64,000 nucleotides of DNA from Streptococcus suis (GCF_024509555.1 NZ_JAMWEL010000011.1:1-64000), one strand, 5' to 3'; shown: positions 13,453 to 22,951, counted from the first letter of the stretch. Numbers and translations are program-made. Notes: generated by a model from the sequence alone, not told the origin.

Positions 13453-15471
13453 ATGTTTGGTGCAATTGTTGGGGATGTCATTGGGTCCCGGTTTGAGGGT
13501 AGAAATAACAAGTCAAAAGAATTTGACTTATTCCACCCAACTTGTCGATTTACAGATGATAGTGTCATGACAGCTGCAGTTGCGGCTAGTTTCTTGGGTT
13601 TGAATGAACCATTTGATGATTTAGAAGAAGCTTTAGTCTTGAATATGAAAGATTTTGGTAAGCTGTATCCTAGAGCTGGTTACGGTCCTCAGTTTAAAAA
13701 ATGGATTGAGAGCAAGGATTCAGAACCTTACAATAGTTTTGGGAATGGATCTGCCATGCGTGTCTCAGCCTGTGGCCATGTAGGAAAATCATTAGAAGAG
13801 ACATTAGATTTGGCTGAACGAGTTGCTTTTGTAACCCATAATCATACAGAAGGAATCAAGGGAGCTCAAGCAGTAGCTGGTGCAATCTTTTTGGCTCGTA
13901 CAGGAAAAAGTAAAGAAGAAATCCGCCAGTTTGTAACTGACAATTTCTACAATCTTGATTTTACGCTGGATGCTATCCGTCCCTCATATCAATTTGATAG
14001 TAGTTGTCAAGGAAGTGTTCCTCAAGCCATCGTAGCATTTTTAGAAGCAGAAGATTTTGAAGATGCGATTCGTAATGCAGTGTCTCTTGGTGGAGACAGT
14101 GACACCCTGGCTGCTATAGCTGGCAGTATCGCTGAACCATTTTTTGGCATTCCAGAAGAAATAGTCTATCGAACTACTGATTACCTACCTAGTTTAATTA
14201 TGGAAGTTTCGTATTATTTCGAGCAAGATTATCCAAGTAAAGGTCTTAGATGTTCTCACATGAACGAAGGACAATTTGAAATGGTTAGCCTTTTCCAGTT
14301 AATAGATGATTGTGTTGGTAGAATCATTCCTAAAGGTGCACCGGTTGAAATATTAGAAGAATATCCGAATGGTGCAATCAAAGTACAACCTGATGAGCAA
14401 TTTATTCAGTTAGATTTTTCGTCGTTTGATAAAAATTTAGTGGATAAAGCAAGGAAGAATAAGGAGCATGCCCCATTTGATGTTGTAGTAGAGGGTGTGC
14501 AGTACGTTGTTGACAACTCTTTGGATATATTAGGTCAGCTCGGCAATGAGCTAGGAAAAGGACTAGGTGTCGTAGGAAATGAGGCTGGTAAAGTTGTTCA
14601 AGGCTCAGCAGATTTCGTAGGTCAGCTCGGCAATGAGCTAGGAAAAGGACTAGGTGTCGTAGGAAATGAGGCTGGTAAAGTTGTTCAAGGTTCAGCAGAT
14701 TTCGTAGGTCAGATCGGCAATGAGCTAGGAAAAGGACTAGGTGTCGTAGGAAATGAGGCTGGTAAAGTTGTTCAAGGCTCAGCAGATTTCGTAGGTCAAA
14801 TTGGCGCTGATTTAGGAAAAGGTTGGAATCATTTATGGAAATCGGCAAATAAGACGACTCAAACCAGGGACAAAACAAATCAAAAATCTGCTGAAATGTC
14901 TGGTGTAAAAAAAGAACCAGCTAAGAAAATGCATTTTGATTCTATGGAATCATTACAAAGTGTAGTTCATATCGTAAATGAAGCAAATTTATCAATTCTG
15001 AATCCAAATCGTATCATTGCTGATAGTCCTCTAAAAGATGTGTTGGCTATGGGGTTAGGAGCAGGCTTAGGCGGTGTTGTTTCTTACGGTGCTTTGTATG
15101 CCCTAGGGACTGCAGGTCTTTCAGCAGCAGGAATTACTTCAGGTTTGGCAGCTGCTGGTGCTCTAATTGGTGGTGGTATGGTCGCAGGATTCTTTGTTTT
15201 AGCAGCTCCTGTAGCTATCTTAGCGGGTGGAGGTTTAGCGATTGCCAATATTCTCAATCAACAACATCTCCAACAAGAGAAAAAACGCCTTTACAAGGTT
15301 GCACTACAAAAACATCAAGCTATCATTGAGGCTTTAAAGACTGAAAATCAGGAAAACAAAGAGCGAATTGACTATTTGACCAGTCTCAATATACTGTTGC
15401 AAAAAGCTATCAAAGAACTAAAAGAAGATTTAGGTACGCAAGATGAAACCGAACAAGCAGAGCCGATATAA
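13453..15471 (+). CDS. ADP-ribosylglycohydrolase fused to amphipathic repeats and glycine-rich membrane segment
   Basis: A 672-aa multi-domain protein. Residues 1 to about 250 are a complete DraG/ARH-type hydrolase: GAIVGDVIGSRFEG, metal ligands in FTDDSVMT and, near the end, GGDSDTLAAIAGS. These enzymes remove ADP-ribose from proteins or nucleic acids. A short linker domain follows (about 265-335), then three almost identical 29-residue repeats (361-447; core NELGKGLGVVGNEAGKVVQG) plus a degenerate fourth, a glycine/alanine-rich hydrophobic region (about 529-601) that could insert in a membrane, and a C-terminal coiled coil (about 602-672). ATG 13453 has an AAAGGA site. It overlaps the next gene by 29 bp. 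The fusion of ARH with a glycine-zipper-like membrane part is unusual; the biological role is unknown. Confidence 0.8.
   Translation: MFGAIVGDVIGSRFEGRNNKSKEFDLFHPTCRFTDDSVMTAAVAASFLGLNEPFDDLEEALVLNMKDFGKLYPRAGYGPQFKKWIESKDSEPYNSFGNGSAMRVSACGHVGKSLEETLDLAERVAFVTHNHTEGIKGAQAVAGAIFLARTGKSKEEIRQFVTDNFYNLDFTLDAIRPSYQFDSSCQGSVPQAIVAFLEAEDFEDAIRNAVSLGGDSDTLAAIAGSIAEPFFGIPEEIVYRTTDYLPSLIMEVSYYFEQDYPSKGLRCSHMNEGQFEMVSLFQLIDDCVGRIIPKGAPVEILEEYPNGAIKVQPDEQFIQLDFSSFDKNLVDKARKNKEHAPFDVVVEGVQYVVDNSLDILGQLGNELGKGLGVVGNEAGKVVQGSADFVGQLGNELGKGLGVVGNEAGKVVQGSADFVGQIGNELGKGLGVVGNEAGKVVQGSADFVGQIGADLGKGWNHLWKSANKTTQTRDKTNQKSAEMSGVKKEPAKKMHFDSMESLQSVVHIVNEANLSILNPNRIIADSPLKDVLAMGLGAGLGGVVSYGALYALGTAGLSAAGITSGLAAAGALIGGGMVAGFFVLAAPVAILAGGGLAIANILNQQHLQQEKKRLYKVALQKHQAIIEALKTENQENKERIDYLTSLNILLQKAIKELKEDLGTQDETEQAEPI
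14533..14793 (+). repeat. Three 87-bp direct repeats in frame
   Basis: Units start at 14533, 14620 and 14707 and differ at only a few bases; a diverged fourth starts at 14794. Each encodes 29 residues, so copy-number changes keep the frame. The near identity points to recent expansion. Confidence 0.92.
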
Positions 15472-16822
15472 ATATAGCCAAGGCGAAAAGGAAGTATTGA
15501 AAGTTCTAAAATACCAGCAACAGGAATTGGTAGGATTGGAAAAACAAAGTCAGGCGGATACTAAACGACTTGATCAGCGAATCTCGACAAGTGAGGAACT
15601 TCTGATTTCTCTGGGTTATCAACTTCCAAATAAAGTTACGACTGTAGAAACAAAAACAGCTCAATATATTCCCAAGAAAGAGATTTCCCTGCTTTCTTGG
15701 GAGCAATTAGTAGAAAAGGCTAATCAGCAAGTTCAGGACGAAATCATTTTTGAAGATATATTGACTGCTGATGAGATAAATGAAAATCGCGAAGTACTGA
15801 AAGCCCTTACTGCTGAATACAAGGCTATCTATAGTCTCGATACATTTGATATTTTGCTTGGTGTGGGCAGTGGGATTCTAGCTTCACTCGTTGATATTCT
15901 TTTGATTGGAATGCCTACAAAGTCGGCCGATGCTGGGCCACTTGCCAACTATGTCAGAGATCGATTTAAAGCAGTATTTCCACCAGGAGAAATGGAAAAT
16001 TTGGAATTTGCTAAAGTTCCGTTTGACGCTCAGGATAATCGAAATACTGAACGTATTGTAAATGGACTATCTCCACAATATCATCGACTCTATTCCTTGG
16101 GACATGATCCATTACTGGGATTCATCATTGGAGTCTTGGATATCATGAATGGGCAGATGACTACAATTGATAAATTTGGCAAAATTGTAGTCCAAGATAT
16201 GCCAAACTACCAAGATCGCAAAGAAGAAAATATCTTTTTTGCAATAGCTAAGCTATTGGTCCATTTTAAATCTGATATCACAACATCAATGGGTTTACCG
16301 GCTCCTCTGATGGGGCTATTTAATCTCTTACAGTTTGGAGAAATTGGCAAAGAGGAAGAAACCATTGCTCAAATCGTTCAGGGAATGTATCAAGATGGAT
16401 ATGATTTTATTCACTTTGCTACTATGTCCATTCCAGTGATGTTGATCGAAGTTTTGGTTAGATTAGGCTATGCTTGTCGCCGTTTGTCACAGGGAGCTAG
16501 CCTTTCAGATGCTGTTGCTTTTTCTATTAATAGGAAAAAATATCCAAAGTTGGGAACCATACTCTTTACTGCTCATTCAGTCAGTACAGCTGTTAATCTC
16601 GGCAAAATCATTATTACCGAAAATCCCCTTACCATAAACTATCCACAATGGTTAGCATTTTTCAAATACTCTTATCAAGAAGTACATTATCAACTGTTTA
16701 TAGAGCCGGAACAAAAACGTGGATTCTTTGAAGAGCATGACTGCTTACAATACGACCGGTTATATACAGACATTGATACATTGTTTGAAGAGGTTCTTTT
16801 AGACTATCAATTGCTAATTTAA
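15443..16822 (+). CDS. Unknown membrane-associated protein, 459 aa
   Basis: Not recognised. The first about 60 residues are a Lys/Gln/Glu-rich coiled coil. Two hydrophobic segments follow in similar contexts: FDILLGVGSGILASLVDILLIG (about 133-155) and HDPLLGFIIGVLDIMNG (about 228-245). The C-terminal half is soluble with several hydrophobic helices. The two L-G-x-G-x-[LV]-x-D-I-[LM] segments look like a duplicated motif. ATG 15443 overlaps the ARH-fusion gene by 29 bp with only a weak ribosome binding site, so translation is probably coupled, and the two products likely act together. No enzyme motif is visible. Confidence 0.75.
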   Translation: MKPNKQSRYKYSQGEKEVLKVLKYQQQELVGLEKQSQADTKRLDQRISTSEELLISLGYQLPNKVTTVETKTAQYIPKKEISLLSWEQLVEKANQQVQDEIIFEDILTADEINENREVLKALTAEYKAIYSLDTFDILLGVGSGILASLVDILLIGMPTKSADAGPLANYVRDRFKAVFPPGEMENLEFAKVPFDAQDNRNTERIVNGLSPQYHRLYSLGHDPLLGFIIGVLDIMNGQMTTIDKFGKIVVQDMPNYQDRKEENIFFAIAKLLVHFKSDITTSMGLPAPLMGLFNLLQFGEIGKEEETIAQIVQGMYQDGYDFIHFATMSIPVMLIEVLVRLGYACRRLSQGASLSDAVAFSINRKKYPKLGTILFTAHSVSTAVNLGKIIITENPLTINYPQWLAFFKYSYQEVHYQLFIEPEQKRGFFEEHDCLQYDRLYTDIDTLFEEVLLDYQLLI

Positions 16823-16916
16823 TATTTTTATAAGTTGGAGGGGATGTTTGATTGGCAGTTTCAAGAGTTATCAATCACTAAACTCAAATCATTCGAAATA
16901 TCCACATGAAATTTGG

Positions 16917-16945
16917 AAACAGTGGCAACAGTGCTACTGTTTTTT
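16917..16945 (+). terminator. Intrinsic terminator after the ARH operon
   Basis: AAACAGTGGC / GCTACTGTTT with one G-T pair and a T run. The preceding 16823-16916 holds only a 21-codon frame at 16844 with its ribosome binding site too close to the ATG. Confidence 0.7.
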
Positions 16946-16987
16946 GCTGAAATCAGAAAAAGGATTTTACACGGGTACCCTAATTTA

Positions 16988-16996
16988 TGGTACAAT
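16988..16996 (+). promoter_or_regulatory. Extended -10 of a leaderless transcript
   Basis: TGG-TACAAT, with TACAAT at 16991-16996 and six T/A bases before ATG 17003. No Shine-Dalgarno sequence is present. Confidence 0.6.
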
Positions 16997-17002
16997 ATTT
17001 TT

Positions 17003-18901
17003 ATGATTATTCTAAGTGGAAACAAGATTGAACGCTCTTTTGCGGGCGAAGTTTTATTTAACAATATCAACATTCAGGTCGACGAGCGGGATCGGATTGC
17101 CCTTGTCGGAAAAAATGGGGCAGGCAAGTCTACTCTGCTCAAAATCCTTGTCGGAGAAGAAGCAGCGACCAGCGGTGACATTTCAACCAAGCGTGATTTG
17201 TCCCTTTCTTACCTGGCACAGGACAGCCGTTTTGAGTCAGAAAATACCATTTACGATGAAATGCTCCATGTCTTTGATAATCTGCGGATGACGGAGAAAC
17301 GCCTGCGGTCTATGGAAGAGCAAATGGGTAGCTTGTCTGGTAGTGAACTCGACCAGCTCATGAAAACCTACGATAGTCTGTCGGAGGAATTTCGTCTGGC
17401 AGGTGGTTTTAGTTATGAGGCAGACATCCGTGCCATTTTGAATGGTTTCAAGTTTGACCAAACCATGTGGGACATGAAGATCTCCGAACTCTCCGGCGGT
17501 CAAAATACCCGATTGGCACTGGCAAAGATGCTTCTTGAAAGCCCAGAATTATTGGTGCTGGATGAGCCGACTAACCACCTGGACATTGACACGATTGCTT
17601 GGTTAGAAAACTACCTAGTGCATTACAAGGGAGCCTTGATTATCGTCAGCCATGACCGGTATTTCTTGGACAAGGTAGCGACTCTGACACTGGATTTAAC
17701 CAAGCACTCCTTGGATCGTTATGTGGGCAATTATTCTCAGTTTGTCGAGCTCAAAGAGCAGAAGTTGCAAACGGAATTGCAAAACTATGAAAAGCAACAG
17801 AAGGAAATTGCTAAGTTAGAAGACTTTGTTCAGAAAAATATTGTCCGTGCGTCGACCACCAAGCGTGCCCAGGCTAGACGCAAGCAGTTGGAAAAGATGG
17901 AGCGACTGGACAAGCCAACAACTGGTCAGAAGTCTGCCAACATGACCTTCCAGTCGGACAAGACTTCTGGCAATATCGTCTTGACAGTGGAAAATGCTGC
18001 GGTGGGCTACGATGGAAACATTCTTTCCCAGCCTATTTCCATTGACCAACGAAAGCTAGATGCCATTGCCATTGTCGGACCAAATGGTATCGGAAAAACA
18101 ACCCTGCTCAAATCCATCATCGGAGCTCTGCCATTTATCAAAGGGGAAGCCAAGCTCGGTGCCAATGTGGAAGTGGGCTACTACGACCAGACCCAGTCTG
18201 CCCTAACGCCTTCCAACACAGTCTTGGAGGAGCTCTGGTCAGCCTTTCCGACCACGCCTGAAGTGGAAATCCGCAACCGTCTGGGAGCCTTTCTCTTCTC
18301 GGGTGACGATGTCAAAAAGTCCGTTTCCATGCTATCGGGTGGGGAAAAAGCCCGCCTGCTCCTGGCCAAGCTGTCCATGGAAAACAACAACTTCCTCATC
18401 CTTGACGAGCCGACCAACCACCTGGACATCGACAGCAAGGAAGTGCTGGAAAATGCCCTCATCGACTTTGACGGCACTCTGCTCTTTGTCAGCCACGACC
18501 GCTATTTCATCAACCGCGTCGCCACCAAGGTGCTGGAAATCTCGGAAACTGGCTCCACGCTCTACTTGGGCGACTATGACTATTATTTGGAGAAAAAGGC
18601 AGAGCAGGAAGCAGAAGCCCAGCCTGACCAGCTAGAAAGTACTAGCCAATCAGCCGGAGCCATGGACTACCAAGCTCAAAAGGAAAACCAAAAAGAGCAA
18701 CGCAAACTAGCCCGCCGAATCGAGCAAATCGAGGCAGAAATCGAGACCATCGAAAACCGCCTGAACGAGCTCAACCAAGCCATGCTAGAAACCAACGACA
18801 TCGGTCAGCTAACCGATTACCAGAAAGAAATCGATCAATTGACTGCCCAACAAGAAAACCTCATGGAAGAATGGGAAGAATTATCTGAGCAGATGGGCTA
18901 G
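17003..18901 (+). CDS. ABC-F ATPase
   Basis: A 632-aa protein with two ABC cassettes and no membrane segment. Cassette 1 has GKNGAGKST, LSGGQNTRLALAK and LLVLDEPTNHLD; cassette 2 has GPNGIGKTT, LSGGEKARLLLAK and FLILDEPTNHLD. A charged linker lies between, and a C-terminal coiled coil follows (about 560-632, EQRKLARRIEQIEAEIETIE). ABC-F proteins act on the ribosome, easing stalling or protecting against antibiotics; the C-terminal coiled coil fits the Uup/YfmR-like branch, but the exact class is uncertain. Start MIILSGNKIERSF at 17003 matches the family; the open frame upstream to 16913 contains the terminator of the previous operon and is non-coding. Confidence 0.9.
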   Translation: MIILSGNKIERSFAGEVLFNNINIQVDERDRIALVGKNGAGKSTLLKILVGEEAATSGDISTKRDLSLSYLAQDSRFESENTIYDEMLHVFDNLRMTEKRLRSMEEQMGSLSGSELDQLMKTYDSLSEEFRLAGGFSYEADIRAILNGFKFDQTMWDMKISELSGGQNTRLALAKMLLESPELLVLDEPTNHLDIDTIAWLENYLVHYKGALIIVSHDRYFLDKVATLTLDLTKHSLDRYVGNYSQFVELKEQKLQTELQNYEKQQKEIAKLEDFVQKNIVRASTTKRAQARRKQLEKMERLDKPTTGQKSANMTFQSDKTSGNIVLTVENAAVGYDGNILSQPISIDQRKLDAIAIVGPNGIGKTTLLKSIIGALPFIKGEAKLGANVEVGYYDQTQSALTPSNTVLEELWSAFPTTPEVEIRNRLGAFLFSGDDVKKSVSMLSGGEKARLLLAKLSMENNNFLILDEPTNHLDIDSKEVLENALIDFDGTLLFVSHDRYFINRVATKVLEISETGSTLYLGDYDYYLEKKAEQEAEAQPDQLESTSQSAGAMDYQAQKENQKEQRKLARRIEQIEAEIETIENRLNELNQAMLETNDIGQLTDYQKEIDQLTAQQENLMEEWEELSEQMG

Positions 18902-19046
18902 GTTGACAGGAAGTTGACAAGAGGCTCAAACCCTTGATAGAACAAGCTTGCAAGCCAGCCTTGCGGAGTTAGCAAGACCACCTTTCGCTAAAAAAGTCCA
19001 GAGCAAGCCAGCCTTTCTTGGCAAACATTGACCAACAAGCTAAGAT

Positions 19047-19076
19047 AAAATCAGGACCTGCCAGACAGGTTCCTGA
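19047..19076 (+). repeat. Hairpin before the 19089 gene
   Basis: Inverted repeat AGGACCTG / CAGGTTCCT in the 187-bp gap after the ABC-F gene. The rest of the gap shows no gene. Possible operator of the XRE gene or residual terminator. Confidence 0.4.
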
Positions 19077-19088
19077 AAGGAGAAAGAA

Positions 19089-19565
19089 ATGAACTTTGGA
19101 CAGCAAATCAAAGACTTACGAAAAAAGAAAGGTTTGACTCAGGAGCAGTTTGCCCTCAAACTCAATGTGACTAGGCAGGCCGTATCCAACTGGGAAAATG
19201 ACAAAAACCTACCTGATTTGGAGCTCTTGATTCTCATGTCCTCTGTCTTTTCGATCTCCTTAGATCAACTTATCTTAGGAGGAACTGACATGAACAACAT
19301 GACAGAAAAACTTGTAAAAGACGGTCGTGAGGGCCGCCGAACCCAGATGCACCTGACCATTACCATTATTGGTAGTTTTCTCATGCTTCTCGGCTTCGTC
19401 TGCTTTGTCATCAAGGTAAACTCGGTCGAATATGTCGATGCCAAGGGCATTCTGCATGAAAATTTTTATCTCATTCCAGTCGGCTACTTGCTGGTCTTTA
19501 CAGGAGCCCTTGCTACGCTCCTATCAGGACTAGCCCTGCACAACTTTAGAAAAGAAAATAAGTAA
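19089..19565 (+). CDS. XRE-family regulator with two membrane helices
   Basis: A 158-aa protein. The N-terminal HTH (residues about 4-58: KDLRKKKGLTQEQFALKLNVTRQAVSNWEND) is the common SinR/Cro type. After a linker come two hydrophobic helices (about 95-115 and 132-152) that anchor it in the membrane. Such membrane-tethered XRE proteins are frequent in Firmicutes and often sense envelope or export conditions. ATG 19089 has GAAAGGAGAAAG just upstream. It ends 1 bp before rlmA and is probably cotranscribed with it. Confidence 0.88.
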   Translation: MNFGQQIKDLRKKKGLTQEQFALKLNVTRQAVSNWENDKNLPDLELLILMSSVFSISLDQLILGGTDMNNMTEKLVKDGREGRRTQMHLTITIIGSFLMLLGFVCFVIKVNSVEYVDAKGILHENFYLIPVGYLLVFTGALATLLSGLALHNFRKENK

Positions 19566-19566
19566 G

Positions 19567-20394
19567 ATGACCAAACACCAACGTTTTGCCAATAGCGACC
19601 AATTTTTCGCCTGTCCACATTGTGGGCAGGCTCTTGGTCTTGACCAGAGCAGTCTTCGCTGCCCCAACCGCCACACTTTTGACATCGCCAAGCAGGGCTA
19701 TGTCAACCTATCGCCCCATGTCAAGCAGTCCGCCAACTACCACAAGTCTAGCTTTGAAAACCGCCAGGCCTTTTTAGAGGCGGGCTATTACGATCATCTC
19801 TACGAGGCTTTGGAGGGAAAAATAGCAGAGCTGGGCTTGCGGTCTGTCTTGGACATCGGCTGTGGAGAGGGCTTTTATTCCCGCAAATTAGCCGAGAAAA
19901 TGGACTTGGACATTCTTGCTTTTGATATTTCTAAGGATTCCATTCTCTTGGCAGCCAAATCTGACAGGACCAAGTCGGTCAAATGGTTCGTCAGTGACTT
20001 GACCAAGTTACCCATTCAAGACAAGACCATTGACGGTATCTTGGACATCTTTTCTCCAGCTAATTATCAGGAGTTTGCCAGAGTGCTGAAAGCTGGTGGG
20101 GCTATTCTCAAGCTGGTCCCAGGGCCAAATCATCTCAAGGAGCTCCGCCATTTAGCCAAAGACCAACTCCGCAAGGAATCCTATGATAACCAGGATATTG
20201 TGGACCATTTCAAGTCTTACCTGGGACAGGTGGAGCAAGTGCTAGTCAGTCGGACCCTGCCGATTGGTATAGAGCAGGCTCGTATTTTGGCAGACATGAC
20301 CCCCCTCTTTTTCCAAGTGGACCAGTCCAAGCTGGATTTGAGTCAATTGACGGAGATAACGGTGGAGGGCTTACTTTTGATTGGAAGTATATAA
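19567..20394 (+). CDS. rlmA: 23S rRNA (guanine-N1)-methyltransferase RlmA
   Basis: A 275-aa S-adenosylmethionine-dependent enzyme that methylates N1 of a guanine in 23S rRNA hairpin 35; in Gram-positives the RlmA(II) form acts on G748, which affects telithromycin and tylosin response. The N-terminal zinc finger is CPHCGQAL...CPNRHTFD (about residues 16-39), followed by GYVNL and the nucleotide-binding motif VLDIGCGEGFYSRKLA (about 96-111). Length matches the family. It follows the membrane XRE gene by 1 bp and ends at a terminator. The assignment to RlmA is confident; the exact G748 specificity is by family. Confidence 0.9.
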   Translation: MTKHQRFANSDQFFACPHCGQALGLDQSSLRCPNRHTFDIAKQGYVNLSPHVKQSANYHKSSFENRQAFLEAGYYDHLYEALEGKIAELGLRSVLDIGCGEGFYSRKLAEKMDLDILAFDISKDSILLAAKSDRTKSVKWFVSDLTKLPIQDKTIDGILDIFSPANYQEFARVLKAGGAILKLVPGPNHLKELRHLAKDQLRKESYDNQDIVDHFKSYLGQVEQVLVSRTLPIGIEQARILADMTPLFFQVDQSKLDLSQLTEITVEGLLLIGSI

Positions 20395-20397
20395 AAT

Positions 20398-20430
20398 AAA
20401 ACCGCCTCTGGATATCAGAAGCGGTTTTGC
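20398..20430 (+). terminator. Intrinsic terminator of rlmA
   Basis: AAACCGCcTCTG / cAGAaGCGGTTTT. Confidence 0.75.
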
Positions 20431-20436
20431 TTTATT

Positions 20437-20648
20437 TCTCATACTCTTCGAAAATCAAAGTCAGACCTTGTTGACTTGATTTGATGAGTGGAAAGCTCCA
20501 GCGGAGGTTTCCAGCCTGTCACTTGACAATAATAAAGTGACAGAGTTCTATCTGCGCCATATAGACACGAACTTCGTTCGCTTTATTTCCAAGCACCAAA
20601 GGTTCCCCAAACCTTTAGTGCTAGTCTGATTCTGATTTTCATTGAGTA
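20437..20648. repeat. Structured intergenic repeat, MITE-like
   Basis: Ends are an imperfect inverted repeat: TACTCTTCGAAAATCA near 20440 and TGATTTTCATTGAGTA near 20646. Inside are at least three hairpins: GGAAAgCTCC/GGAGgTTTCC, CTGTCACTT/AAAGTGACAG and AGCACcAAAGGTT/AACCTTtAGTGCT. It ends inside the last codons of gatD. Similar TCTTCGAAAATC-bordered repeats are familiar from streptococcal genomes; that link is from memory. Confidence 0.55.
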
Positions 20649-21427
20649 TCAAATTCTGCCTTGCTTTTTACATCGCCGTATTCTTCAGCGACTTCTTTGC
20701 TGAGGATGTCGGCGTAGCTGGCAAGTTGGATGTCTTGTCCGTATTTTTTACGGAGGGCAGTTGTGACCAGGCGGTAGGCTAGGTTGGCATTGCGGGATAA
20801 GATTGGTCCGTGGAAGTAGCTGCCGAAGGTATTTTTGTAGTGCAGGCCTTCGCCACCGTCTTCCTTGTTATTGCCATTACCATAGACAACCTTGCCCAGC
20901 GGTTTTTGGTTGTCAGCTAGGAAGGTACGGCCTTGGTGGTTTTCAAAACCGTAGTAGGTTTCATTGAACTCCTCATTGTGAATTTTGATGTCACCGATAT
21001 AGCGGTTATTGGTCTGGTTGAGGGTGTAGTGACCCATGATTCCTAGACCGTCAATCTTGCGACCGCCAGCTTCGATGTAGTATTGACCGAGCAATTGGAA
21101 GCCACCGCAGATGGCCAGCATGACGCCATCGTTTTCGATAAAGTCTGCTAGGCTGTCTTTTTTTGTCGGTAAATCCTTGGCTAGAATAGACTGCTCGTAG
21201 TCTTGACCACCACCGAAAAAGGCGATGTCGTAGAAATCCTTGTCAAATTCATCTGTCAGGGAAACGATGTCCACCTGGACACGAGCCCCCAGCTTTTCAG
21301 CTACATACTTGAGCATGAGGATATTGCCATTGTCCCCGTAGGTGTTCATCAAATCACCGTAGAGATGGGCGATGTGGAGATCGTAGTGATAGTCTTTTTC
21401 AGGACTTTTTAATGAAGTATAGACCAT
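20639..21427 (-). CDS. gatD: Lipid II isoglutaminyl synthase, glutaminase subunit GatD
   Basis: A 262-aa class I glutamine amidotransferase-like protein. It releases ammonia from glutamine for MurT, which amidates the D-Glu of lipid II to D-isoglutamine. The N-terminal signature is [18 protein letters not shown]; the nucleophile Cys is in [14 protein letters not shown], and the catalytic His in [12 protein letters not shown]. It overlaps murT by 1 bp. The last codons run into the repeat at 20437-20648, so the C-terminus may vary among strains. Confidence 0.95.
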   Translation of the reverse strand: MVYTSLKSPEKDYHYDLHIAHLYGDLMNTYGDNGNILMLKYVAEKLGARVQVDIVSLTDEFDKDFYDIAFFGGGQDYEQSILAKDLPTKKDSLADFIENDGVMLAICGGFQLLGQYYIEAGGRKIDGLGIMGHYTLNQTNNRYIGDIKIHNEEFNETYYGFENHQGRTFLADNQKPLGKVVYGNGNNKEDGGEGLHYKNTFGSYFHGPILSRNANLAYRLVTTALRKKYGQDIQLASYADILSKEVAEEYGDVKSKAEFDTQ

Positions 21428-22770
21428 TATTTCATCTCCTTTCCAACGGCTTGGCGTTGAGACAGCAGGTCACGGAATTCTAGCATAGCCGTATAGGTTG
21501 CGAGGATATAGGCGTGTTGGCTACTGGACTGCTCAATCAAGGTCATGATGTCTTCTAGTTTAGGCGTTTCAGTAATCTGGTCCTCAGGATAGCCAGTCAC
21601 ACGGAGGCGACGGGCGATTTCAGACGAGCGGACACCACCTGCAAAGACTTGAGGAATGTCCATTTGGGTGATTTGTTCAAAGTCAGCGTCCCAAATCCAG
21701 CTGGTATCAATCCCGTCAGCGTAGTTGGCATTGAGAAGAACAGATAGGCTAAAATCGTAAGGAGCCAGTTTCATCATTTCAATGGCCTGAGTAGCACCAA
21801 CTGGGTTTTTAATGAGGACCAAGGTACAGTCCTTGTCACCCAGTTTAAAGGTTTCTTGGCGACCGAAAACTGCCTTGGACTTGTCAAAACCAGCCTTGAT
21901 TTTCTCAGGAGATACGCCGAAAAATTCTGCCACGCTGACAGCTGCCAGGGCATTGTAGATATTGTAAAGCCCACCGATGTTGATTTTGTAATCCTGACCG
22001 TCAATGGCAAAGGTAGAAGAAGTATTGGTGATTTCTTTTAACTCTGTCAACTTGTAATCCAGCTCAGGTCGGCTAAAGCCACAGTTGTTACAGATATAGC
22101 TACCCAAATTAGCGTAGGTATTGAGCTTGTACTGGATAATCTGGTGGCAATGCGGACAGAGAACGCCTTCGGTATTGTAATGGGCCAGACGTGGCTCATG
22201 CTCGTCCGTCGCAAAACCGTAGTATTTTACTGGATTGATAACGGAGGTCGAATTGAAAAGCGGGCTGTCACCATTGGCCAGAATAGTTGCCTGCGGAGCT
22301 TTTGCAGCCCCGTCCAAAATCATCTGGTAGGTGGTATAAATCTCACCATAACGGTCCATTTGGTCGCGGAAAATATTGGTAAAGACAATCAAGCTAGGCT
22401 TGATAAAGTCGGTCACACGGGCCAGACTGGCTTCGTCAATCTCCAAGACGGCAATCTTCTTGCCGTTTTTGTTTTTCTTAGCAGATAAAAAGGTGGCTGT
22501 AATCCCTGTAATCATATTGGCACCGCTGGTATTGGTCGTGATTTCTCCAAATGCTTCTTGGAGAATACCGACTGTAAGTGCGGTGGTAAGTGTCTTACCG
22601 TTGGTTCCGGTGATAACAACGACTTCATAATCCTTAGCTAAACTATCCAAAATATGTTTATCGAATTTGAGGGCAATTTTCCCTGGCAGTGTGGTTCCTC
22701 GGCCCAGTTTGTTGAGGACAAACTGGCTGGTCTTTCCTGCGGCAATCCCTAATAATGTATTTATTTTCAT
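21427..22770 (-). CDS. murT: Lipid II isoglutaminyl synthase, Mur-ligase subunit MurT
   Basis: A 447-aa Mur-ligase homologue that activates the alpha-carboxylate of D-Glu in lipid II and accepts ammonia from GatD. ATP-binding loop [13 protein letters not shown] (about residues 51-63), a four-Cys zinc ribbon CPHCHQII...CNNCGF inserted in the middle domain, and the C-terminal DUF1727 region. Amidation is needed for cross-linking and lowers muramidase sensitivity. It is divergent from cdaA, a conserved arrangement in streptococci. Confidence 0.95.
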   Translation of the reverse strand: MKINTLLGIAAGKTSQFVLNKLGRGTTLPGKIALKFDKHILDSLAKDYEVVVITGTNGKTLTTALTVGILQEAFGEITTNTSGANMITGITATFLSAKKNKNGKKIAVLEIDEASLARVTDFIKPSLIVFTNIFRDQMDRYGEIYTTYQMILDGAAKAPQATILANGDSPLFNSTSVINPVKYYGFATDEHEPRLAHYNTEGVLCPHCHQIIQYKLNTYANLGSYICNNCGFSRPELDYKLTELKEITNTSSTFAIDGQDYKINIGGLYNIYNALAAVSVAEFFGVSPEKIKAGFDKSKAVFGRQETFKLGDKDCTLVLIKNPVGATQAIEMMKLAPYDFSLSVLLNANYADGIDTSWIWDADFEQITQMDIPQVFAGGVRSSEIARRLRVTGYPEDQITETPKLEDIMTLIEQSSSQHAYILATYTAMLEFRDLLSQRQAVGKEMK

Positions 22771-22951
22771 GGGACTATTTTATCACAAAGGTTGTGGATT
22801 TTCTAGAATGTAGTATATGGAATCGTGATATATGGCTGAAGTGTCTCTGTAATATTTTTAACAGGAAGGTCATGGATTTCTAAATTATTAAGGAAAAAAT
22901 ATGGTATAATAAGTACATTACGATGTGCGAGTTAGAAAGTATGAAAGATTT

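Noticed and set aside
14402..14878. 158-codon antisense frame across the ARH repeats
   Set aside because: It is generated by the 87-bp repeats in the sense gene; no start signal and the composition is repetitive.
16844..16909. 21-codon frame MFDWQFQELS...
   Set aside because: The GGAGGGG site is almost touching the ATG, and the frame runs towards the terminator at 16917.
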